A program made the position numbers and the translations under genes. The notes beneath the pieces are model-generated. The model worked only from the letters and a program-made list of their open reading frames with translations. It had not been told where the DNA came from and searched no databases. Shown one piece after another: positions 23,558-30,496 of a DNA stretch of 64,000 nucleotides. The stretch's first letter is position 1; each line of letters starts with the position of its first letter. This DNA comes from Croceicoccus naphthovorans (GTDB taxonomy: Bacteria > Pseudomonadota > Alphaproteobacteria > Sphingomonadales > Sphingomonadaceae), in contig NZ_CP011770.1 in assembly GCF_001028705.1 (NCBI RefSeq), positions 871,501-935,500 of the forward strand, written 5' to 3'.

Positions 23558-25813
23558 TTGGCGAGATTTCTTGCCCTGATGATCCTGATGCTGGCAGTTC
23601 CCGCTCATGCGGGCGCCGCCGATCGGCACGTCCGCAATTCCGCAGAGTTCGCGCGCGTTGTCGGCTCTTTACAGCCGGGCGATACGATCGTGTTGGCCGA
23701 TGGCACCTGGCGCGATTTCGACATCGCCCTTGTGGGTGAGGGCAGGCTTGATCGCCCGATCACACTTCGCGGCGAAACGCCCGGCGGGGTCATCCTTAGC
23801 GGAAATTCAAGCCTGACCCTGACCGGGCAATGGTTGGTCGTCCGCGATCTTGTATTCCGCGACGGACATTCCACCAAAGGGGCGGTCATTTCATTTCGTG
23901 CGGGGAAGGGCCGGGTAGCGAACAATTCGCGGGTCACCAACGTCGTGATCGACGGCTTCAGCAAACCGGACCGTGTCGACAGCGACTATTGGGTCGCGCT
24001 TTACGGCAAGGGCAACCGATTCGATCATAACCACCTGACCGGTAAGACCAACCAGGGCGTCACGCTGGCCGTCGTACTGGATGGCGACGAAAGCCGCGAG
24101 AACGGCCACCGCATCGATCACAACTATTTCGGCCCGCGCCAACCCCTTGGCTCGAACGGTGGGGAAACGATCCGCATCGGCACCAGCGGTAATTCGATGC
24201 ATAGATCCGAAACGCTGGTAGAGGCGAACATCTTCGACCGCTGTGACGGAGAGGTGGAGATCATCTCGTCCAAGTCTGGCGGCAATATCTATCGCGGCAA
24301 CCTGTTCCTGCGTTCCAGCGGAGCGCTGACGCTTCGTCACGGTGACGACAATCTGGTGGAGGGCAACGTATTCCTCGGCCATGGCAAGCCGCATACCGGA
24401 GGAATCCGCGTGATCAATCGCGGCCAGACGGTGCGCAACAATTACATGGAAGGCTTGCGCGGAACCGGCTTTGCCAGCGCATTGACGGTGATGAACGGCG
24501 TGCCGAATTCGCCGCTCAATCGCTATGTCGCGGTCGACCGCGCAACGATCGAAAACAACACGATCGTCGATAGCGCCCGGATCACGCTGGGCGCGGGTGC
24601 GGATGAAGAGCGATCGGCGCCGCCTACCAATTCGACGTTTCGTCGCAACCTGATCGGTGGGGTCGGCGCCATTCCGGGTCTGGCGGTGGAATCGGATATT
24701 GGCGGCATTCGCTTTGCCGACAACGTCGTGCCCCAGACCGCGCCGGAGCCCTGGCCTGGTGGGACCATGCGCCAGCCCGTCGACATGGTGCGCGGGCCCA
24801 ATGGCTTGCTCTATCCTACCGACGCCACGCTTGCCGAACTGGGCGCAAGGCGCGACCTTGCCGTTGTCGCGCCGGATGCGGTCGGTGTGCGATGGTATGC
24901 GCGACCTGATGAGCGCAACCGTTTCGGCGACACCGGGCGGATTATCACTGTCAACGCGGCAAGTGGCGATCTGTTGGCGGCTTTGGCAGATGCGCGATCT
25001 GGCGATACGCTGGTGCTTTCACCCGGTGCGCATGTTTTTTCCCGGCCGATCAGACTAGACAAGGTGCTCACCATTCGCGGCGCGTCGTTTGCCGATGCGG
25101 GCAATACCACGGTCCGCCTTGTGACTTCGGAAATGGTGGATTTGGTCGAAGGAGGGGCCCTTCGTTTGCAGGACCTCACCATCGATGGCAGCCGGATTGT
25201 CGCCAACGACCAATGCGCAATTATCCGCACAGGCGATGGTTCGATGCAGAGGAATACCGCAATCGAACTTTCACACATAGCCGTGCGCAACTTCACCGGG
25301 TGCGTTCACACACAATTCGTCTCGCTGGCACCGAACACGATGGCGGATCGCGTGATCGTGGAGCATAGCGAATTCGTCGAATTCCCCGGCCCGATCCTGA
25401 ACGCGGTTGAGGAGCGGGACGATGAGGGCCGTTATAACGTCGAACATGCCGTTGTTACCGGAAACCGGTTTCGCAGTGTCGAAGGGCCGGTCGTCGCCCT
25501 CTACCGCGGGGGCAAGGACGAGAGCACTTTTGGCCCCTCGCTGATTTTCGTCGGCAACGATCTACAACGTGTAGGCGCGCCTAATAGCGATGAGCAGCGT
25601 CACGCGATTGCCCTGCACGGCGTGCAGAGCGCGCGGATCAGCGGCAATGCTATCGACCGATCGGGCGCGATCGCGGTTGTTCAGACGGTCGGCACGCCGC
25701 GACTTGTCATCACTGGCAACACCTTTCGCGCCGCTCCGGCACCAGAGATCACCGAAATGACTTACGCCGGGCCCAGCCGGGCCGAAGTCGGCGACAACAT
25801 TTACGAGCAATAG
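23558..25813 (+). CDS. PL6-family alginate lyase, two-domain (751 aa), secreted
   Basis: PL6 enzymes cut alginate (often poly-MG or poly-G) with a Lys/Arg pair and calcium. The start is TTG 23558 (GGAG-like signal upstream), giving a signal peptide (LALMILMLAVPAHAGA). The N-terminal parallel beta-helix holds YWVALYGKGNRFDHNHLTGK, HNYFGPR, GGETIRIGTS, then the catalytic Lys239 in ISSKSGGN and Arg260-His261 in LTLRHGD. From about residue 430 a second beta-helix follows (GDTLVLSPGAHVF onward) of PL6-like style without the catalytic block. Two-domain PL6 enzymes are known. Periplasmic or outer-membrane location is likely. Confidence 0.93.
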   Translation: MARFLALMILMLAVPAHAGAADRHVRNSAEFARVVGSLQPGDTIVLADGTWRDFDIALVGEGRLDRPITLRGETPGGVILSGNSSLTLTGQWLVVRDLVFRDGHSTKGAVISFRAGKGRVANNSRVTNVVIDGFSKPDRVDSDYWVALYGKGNRFDHNHLTGKTNQGVTLAVVLDGDESRENGHRIDHNYFGPRQPLGSNGGETIRIGTSGNSMHRSETLVEANIFDRCDGEVEIISSKSGGNIYRGNLFLRSSGALTLRHGDDNLVEGNVFLGHGKPHTGGIRVINRGQTVRNNYMEGLRGTGFASALTVMNGVPNSPLNRYVAVDRATIENNTIVDSARITLGAGADEERSAPPTNSTFRRNLIGGVGAIPGLAVESDIGGIRFADNVVPQTAPEPWPGGTMRQPVDMVRGPNGLLYPTDATLAELGARRDLAVVAPDAVGVRWYARPDERNRFGDTGRIITVNAASGDLLAALADARSGDTLVLSPGAHVFSRPIRLDKVLTIRGASFADAGNTTVRLVTSEMVDLVEGGALRLQDLTIDGSRIVANDQCAIIRTGDGSMQRNTAIELSHIAVRNFTGCVHTQFVSLAPNTMADRVIVEHSEFVEFPGPILNAVEERDDEGRYNVEHAVVTGNRFRSVEGPVVALYRGGKDESTFGPSLIFVGNDLQRVGAPNSDEQRHAIALHGVQSARISGNAIDRSGAIAVVQTVGTPRLVITGNTFRAAPAPEITEMTYAGPSRAEVGDNIYEQ

Positions 25814-25876
25814 AGTGACGCGCGATGCGGGGCCGGTCCGGCAACCCGTAATCGCCCCCGTGCGAGAGGAAATGGC

Positions 25877-25924
25877 ATGAGTTACGAGCCCGCGCAGGAC
25901 CGCATCGCAGGAAGGAACACCTGA
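25877..25924 (+). other. 15-codon upstream ORF
   Basis: ATG 25877 follows GAGAGGA and encodes MSYEPAQDRIAGRNT, stopping 3 bases before the transporter start codon. It could be a coupling leader or the relic of a removed gene. Confidence 0.25.
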
Positions 25925-25927
25925 CCG

Positions 25928-27199
25928 ATGCGCAACTTCCGTTTCCTGATCGTTGCGCTTGTCGCGCTCGCCACCGTCATCAACTATATCGACCGTGGCG
26001 CGCTGGGTTTTCTATGGCCCGAGATTTCGAAGGATCTTGAGCTTACCGAATTCGATTACGCGATCATCCTGAACGTGTTCACGCTGGCCTATGCCTTTGG
26101 CCAGACGATCTTCGGCAAGATATTCGACTGGATCGGAACGCGCATGGGCTTCGTGCTGGCAATCCTCGTCTGGTCGTTGGCGACAATGTTGCATGCTGCA
26201 GCGCGCAGTCTTGCCGCTTTTGCCATTTTTCGCGCCGTTCTGGGCGTGGCAGAGGCCGGAAACTGGCCCGGCGCGACCAAGGCCAACGCCGAATGGTTCC
26301 CAATTTCAGAGCGGGCATTGGCGCAAGGCATCTTCAATTCCGGAGCGGCGATCGGCGGCATCGTTTCCGCTCCAGCCATTGCCTATCTTTTCCTTTTTCT
26401 GGGATCGTGGCAGGCGACTTTCATCACTGTCGGCGCGTTGGGCATCCTGTGGCTGATCCCTTGGCTGATCGTTTACAAGAGCGGTCCGGATGCCCACCCG
26501 TGGATCGGCGAGGAAGAACGCGCCTATATCCTGACTGGCCAGCGCGCCGACCCCTCTGCGGCCGAAGAGATCGAATATGCGCCGGGGACCGTGGAAATTC
26601 TTTCGCGCAAGGAAAGCTGGGGCGTGATCATGGCCTCGTTCTTCCTCGATCCGATCTGGTGGCTGTTTGTCGGTTGGCTGCCGATCTATCTTTCCAAGAC
26701 GTTCGGTTTCGGGGTCGCAGAAATCGGGATGTATGCCTGGGTGCCCTATGTCGGGGCGATGTTCGGTGCATGGTTCGGCGGGCTGTTCGCCCGCAACCGT
26801 ATCGGCGCGGGGTGGAGCGTTGACCGCACGCGCAAGGTGGTTATCGGCATCGGCGGCGTGATCATGCTCGTGGGTCTGCTGGCCACGATCACCCCGCCCA
26901 GCCCGATGGTCGCGGTGCTGTACATGGCGGTAATCCTGTTCGGGTTCCAGACTGCGGTCGGCAATATCCAGACGCTGCCCAGCGACTTGTTCAGCGGCAA
27001 ATCGGTCGCATCTCTGGCGGGTTTTGCGGGCACGGCGGCAAAGCTGGCCGTGGTTGGCCTGAACTTCTTGATTCCGGTCATCACGGTGCAAAGCTATGCC
27101 CCGGCGTTCATCGTCGGCGCGGCGCTGGCCATCCTGACCGTGCTGTCGGTGCTGGTCTTGTGCCCGCGCATCGCGCCGCTTTCGCCGCGCAAGGCATAG
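25928..27199 (+). CDS. MFS transporter, anion:cation symporter (hexuronate type)
   Basis: The 423-residue protein has 12 predicted membrane segments. The start is typical of the ExuT/ACS family: VALATVINYIDRGALGFLWPEI, then AYAFGQTIFGKIFDWIGTRMGF (motif A region), RAVLGVAEAGNWPGATKANAEWFP and ALAQGIFNSGAAIGG. Relatives import hexuronates and glucarate. In this locus the likely substrate is unsaturated mannuronate/guluronate monomer or DEH crossing the inner membrane. It lies 4 bases before kdgK and probably in one operon with the PL6 gene. Confidence 0.9.
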   Translation: MRNFRFLIVALVALATVINYIDRGALGFLWPEISKDLELTEFDYAIILNVFTLAYAFGQTIFGKIFDWIGTRMGFVLAILVWSLATMLHAAARSLAAFAIFRAVLGVAEAGNWPGATKANAEWFPISERALAQGIFNSGAAIGGIVSAPAIAYLFLFLGSWQATFITVGALGILWLIPWLIVYKSGPDAHPWIGEEERAYILTGQRADPSAAEEIEYAPGTVEILSRKESWGVIMASFFLDPIWWLFVGWLPIYLSKTFGFGVAEIGMYAWVPYVGAMFGAWFGGLFARNRIGAGWSVDRTRKVVIGIGGVIMLVGLLATITPPSPMVAVLYMAVILFGFQTAVGNIQTLPSDLFSGKSVASLAGFAGTAAKLAVVGLNFLIPVITVQSYAPAFIVGAALAILTVLSVLVLCPRIAPLSPRKA

Positions 27200-27203
27200 C
27201 GCG

Positions 27204-28220
27204 ATGATCAGTGGAAAGCCGGTCGTCTGTTTCGGCGAGCTTCTGCTGCGCCTGTCGTCAGAGCCGGGGCGACCGCTGGCGCGAGGCAATGGGCTGGAGC
27301 TTGCCGTCGGCGGGGCAGAGGCGAACGTCGCGATCGCGCTATCCAGCCTTGGCTGGCCGAGCAGGATGGTCAGTCTTTTGCCCGACAATCCATTGGGGCG
27401 AAGGGCGCTGGCCGCGCTGGGCGAGGCGGGCGTGGACTTTGCCCATGTCGGCAACGCCGCAGGGCGCATGGGGCTCTATTTCTTCGAACCGCCTTCGGGT
27501 CCGATTGGCGGCACGATCACCTATGACCGGGAAGGCAGCGTGTTTGCGCGCGCCACCCCGGAGCAGTTCGACTTCATTGCGGCGTTGGATGGTGCGGGTT
27601 TGCTGCACGTATCGGGCATAACCCCGGCGCTGGGGCAGAACGGTGCAGAGCTTGCGCTCGCCGCGGTTCGTGCTGCGCAGGCGGCGGGCGTGCCGGTTTC
27701 TTTTGACGGGAACTATCGCGCCAACCTGTGGGATGCGTGGGACAGCGATCCGCGCGCCATCCTGCAGGACCTGATCGGGCAGGCCACGATCCTCTTTGGC
27801 AATCATCGCGACGTATCGTTGTTGTTGGGCAAGGCATTTTCCGGCGATGGGCCGGACCGGCGCAGAGAGGCGGCCGTCGCTGCATTCGATGCGTTTCCCA
27901 ACCTTCAGATCATCGCATCCACTGCCCGCACGGTGGAAAGCGCGACGAGCCACCGCATCGCCAGTCGCGTCGATTTGCGCGATAGCCATTGGCAAACCGA
28001 TGAAGTCCGCCTGTCGCCTATCGTCGACCGGATCGGCACCGGCGATGCCTTTGCAGCCGGGGTTCTGTTGGGCTGGCTGGACGGTGGAACGGCGCAGGCG
28101 ATGGCGAAAAGCGGGCTGGCGCTGGCCGCGATGAAGCACGGCATCCACGGTGATACCATCGCGATAACCCGCGCCGATCTTGAAAAGTTTGAGCCCGCCG
28201 GCACCGACGTGCGGCGCTGA
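27204..28220 (+). CDS. kdgK: 2-dehydro-3-deoxygluconokinase (KDG kinase), PfkB family
   Basis: KdgK phosphorylates KDG to KDPG, the step before aldolase cleavage to pyruvate and glyceraldehyde-3-phosphate. The 338-residue protein has the PfkB N-terminal pattern (CFGELLLRLS, LAVGGAEANVAIALSSLG), substrate residues (SFDGNYRANLW, FGNHRDV), and the ATP/anion-hole motif DRIGTGDAFAAG with the catalytic Asp near 280. It is 4 bases downstream of the transporter, clearly in one operon. This completes DEH metabolism to KDPG. Confidence 0.93.
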   Translation: MISGKPVVCFGELLLRLSSEPGRPLARGNGLELAVGGAEANVAIALSSLGWPSRMVSLLPDNPLGRRALAALGEAGVDFAHVGNAAGRMGLYFFEPPSGPIGGTITYDREGSVFARATPEQFDFIAALDGAGLLHVSGITPALGQNGAELALAAVRAAQAAGVPVSFDGNYRANLWDAWDSDPRAILQDLIGQATILFGNHRDVSLLLGKAFSGDGPDRRREAAVAAFDAFPNLQIIASTARTVESATSHRIASRVDLRDSHWQTDEVRLSPIVDRIGTGDAFAAGVLLGWLDGGTAQAMAKSGLALAAMKHGIHGDTIAITRADLEKFEPAGTDVRR

Positions 28221-28254
28221 CGGGCTCAGCTGGAATGGGTGCCGGGCGGGGGCC

Positions 28255-30228
28255 CTATTGCGCACCCACCGCCAGCTTGAACGGTGCGGCGGGCAAGCCG
28301 TTCTTCGCATATAGATTTACGATCGGCGTATCTTCCCAGGCATAGCGGACCTCTACCTTGTCGGCCACCGCGCCCGAAACGATGACGGTGTTGTCTTCAA
28401 TACGCGCCCGCGCGAATTGGCAATTGCCCGCCGCCGTGCACAGCTGGAACGCGGTGGGGTCAAGCGCGCTGACGACTTCGAACCGGACATTGTCCGGGTA
28501 ACGCACGATCAAATCGCCGCCGTTGCGCGTGATCGCCGTAGGATAGGGCGCAACCGGCTGCGCGGCATCTCCATAGGCGACCCGGATCGCCTCGGTTGCC
28601 AGCCTCTCGCCCACCAGCGTCTTATGACGCGGGTGGATGTCCTCTTCTTCACCGCTGTCGATCAAGACCGCGAGTCCGGCGTTATCGGTCTGCGCGACAG
28701 CCGCACGCTGCCCCTCGCGCAACTCGGCCCAGCCGCTGTCCTCCGGCTTTGTGTCGTAGCCGCCGAAACCTGGCAGCTGCGCGATGACAAACGGCAGTGC
28801 GGGCTGGCCGAAAGCCAGACGCCAGCCGCGCATCATGCCTTTCAACAAATCGCGATAGACCGGACCCATGCCGGTGCCCGTATTCGATTCGCCCTGATAC
28901 CAGGCCACGCCCTTCATTGGCATCGGGGCAAGCGGCGCGATCATGCCGTTGTAAAGCGTGGTAAACCCGCGCGGCGCTTTCCACGGCACGGGCGGCGCGG
29001 CGGCCAGCCCCTTGATCTCTGCGCCGATGCGGTAATGCCACGCCCCGGCCAGCGAAACCCTGTCGCCGCCTTTGGGGCGGAACAGAAAGCGATCCGGCCG
29101 CGCGCGGAATCCGCCAGAGCCACGTTCGTCGACCACGCGGATCGCGATGCGGTTGCGGCCTTCGCGCAGGGCCGATTGCGGTACGGTGTAAAGCCGTTTT
29201 TGGTTGGGATCGACTTCTGCGCCGACCAGTTTGCCATTGACCCACACGGTGTCGCGTTCATCGATGCGTTCGAGATCCAGCACCAATGACCCGCTCGTCT
29301 GTGCCTTGGTCAACATGACGTCGCGCGCGAACCAGACGATGCCGTTGAAATTGGACAGCGGCTCGATACCGGCCTGTTCCCACATCTGCGGCAGGTCGAT
29401 GGTGGGCCAGCCGGCAATATCCGTGTCGGCCTTTGCATAGGCGGCGGTCGTCGCGTTTTCGGGGCTAACCTTTGCGATCCATGCCTCGGTCGCGGCGGCA
29501 GACCGGGCCGATCCCTCTTGCGGATTGGCTGCATAGGCATTGAGCAACGCGATCGCCTCTGCATTGCCCGGAATGCCGCCCAGCGTCGTCGCGTCGATCC
29601 AGTCCTCAACCGTCGTGCCGCCCCATGCGGAATGGATCAGGCCGAGCGGTCGGCCTGTGCGGTCTACAATCTCTTCACCCATATGCCAGCAAGCGGAGGA
29701 GAATTCGGCAATGCTTTCGGCGGATGCGGGCGACCACGCGATGTCGTAGGTCATCGCCGAAGTCGCAGCAGGCAGGCTGGCGCGACGGACTTTGGCAACG
29801 CGAATCGGATAGCGGCTGCTGCGCGCCTCTACCTGCGGGGCGTTGGCGGCATCCTTGACCATCATGTCCATGTTCGACTGACCGGAACAGAGCCAGATGT
29901 CGCCCGCCATCAGGTTGGACAGGGTGCGGGCCGATCCGGACTGCGGGGTGATCGTGATGGCGAACGTTTCGCCCGCCTTACGCGCGGGCAGTTCCGCCAT
30001 CCAGCGGCCATCGCGGTTCGCTGTCGCCTTGGCAGCGCCCCCCGCGCCATCGAATGCGACGGTCAATTCCTGCCCCGGTGCCGCTTCGCCCCAGACGCGA
30101 ATCGGCTGGTCTGCCTGAACCATCATACCGTCGGTAAGAGCGGGCGAGACCAGCTCGCCCGTCAAGCCGGGTTGTGCCGCCAAGCAGATTGCGAGGGCAG
30201 ACAGCGAACCGGAGATTCTAGCGAACAT
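28255..30228 (-). CDS. Sialate O-acetylesterase-type (SASA/SGNH) esterase, exported
   Basis: The 657-residue protein starts at ATG 30228 (GAAGGA upstream) with a signal peptide (SGSLSALAICLAAQPGLTG). A beta-sandwich region precedes the SGNH-like block DIWLCSGQSNMDMMV (nucleophile Ser), LIHSAWGGTTVEDWID, and a later GVAWYQGESNTGTG and DIHPRHKTLVGERLA (Asp/His). A galactose-binding-like insert (SGSLVLDLERIDERDTVWVNGKL region) sits between halves, as in bacterial SASA enzymes. Placed in an alginate locus, it may remove O-acetyl groups from acetylated (bacterial) alginate. It is divergent from the receptor gene. Confidence 0.87.
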   Translation of the reverse strand: MFARISGSLSALAICLAAQPGLTGELVSPALTDGMMVQADQPIRVWGEAAPGQELTVAFDGAGGAAKATANRDGRWMAELPARKAGETFAITITPQSGSARTLSNLMAGDIWLCSGQSNMDMMVKDAANAPQVEARSSRYPIRVAKVRRASLPAATSAMTYDIAWSPASAESIAEFSSACWHMGEEIVDRTGRPLGLIHSAWGGTTVEDWIDATTLGGIPGNAEAIALLNAYAANPQEGSARSAAATEAWIAKVSPENATTAAYAKADTDIAGWPTIDLPQMWEQAGIEPLSNFNGIVWFARDVMLTKAQTSGSLVLDLERIDERDTVWVNGKLVGAEVDPNQKRLYTVPQSALREGRNRIAIRVVDERGSGGFRARPDRFLFRPKGGDRVSLAGAWHYRIGAEIKGLAAAPPVPWKAPRGFTTLYNGMIAPLAPMPMKGVAWYQGESNTGTGMGPVYRDLLKGMMRGWRLAFGQPALPFVIAQLPGFGGYDTKPEDSGWAELREGQRAAVAQTDNAGLAVLIDSGEEEDIHPRHKTLVGERLATEAIRVAYGDAAQPVAPYPTAITRNGGDLIVRYPDNVRFEVVSALDPTAFQLCTAAGNCQFARARIEDNTVIVSGAVADKVEVRYAWEDTPIVNLYAKNGLPAAPFKLAVGAQ

Positions 30229-30244
30229 CAAACATCCTTCTCAT

Positions 30245-30272
30245 ATTGGATAGGCCATTTTTATAGTCCAAT
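30245..30272. promoter_or_regulatory. Inverted repeat ATTGGA...TCCAAT upstream of the esterase
   Basis: ATTGGATA and TAGTCCAAT flank an A/T-rich centre directly upstream of the esterase start (30228). The ATTGG/CCAAT arms resemble the other sites in the locus but the spacing is much longer. It may overlap the esterase promoter. Confidence 0.35.
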
Positions 30273-30406
30273 GATGCAGGCAGTCGCGCAGCATAGCAAG
30301 GGTCCAGTTTTGAACTGGTCGTTATCTTGCCTCGTCGCGCCATTGCAGCGCCTTGGAATTGCCGCATCAAGCCAATGCCGGCAATTGAAGGTTACGCCAT
30401 TTCATA

Positions 30407-30421
30407 ATTGGTAGGATCAAT
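30407..30421. promoter_or_regulatory. Candidate GntR operator, ATTGGTAGGATCAAT
   Basis: This matches the PL6 promoter site ATTGGTnnnACCAAT with a single change in the right arm. It is 75 bases upstream of the TonB receptor start, next to the probable promoter. Confidence 0.55.
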
Positions 30422-30438
30422 AAAGTTGAGATCGGTCG

Positions 30439-30465
30439 TTGACTTGAGTCAATATTGGTATAGTT
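30439..30465 (+). promoter_or_regulatory. Probable promoter region of the receptor operon
   Basis: TTGACTTGAGTCAA (30439-30452) is itself an inverted repeat and contains a -35-like TTGACT; TATAGT at 30459-30464 is -10-like but the spacing of 14 is short. ATTGGTATAG in the same stretch is a half-site of the candidate operator. Regulation by the GntR protein is plausible. Confidence 0.4.
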
Positions 30466-30496
30466 AAATCTCAAACCAAAGTTCCGGGAGAGATCA

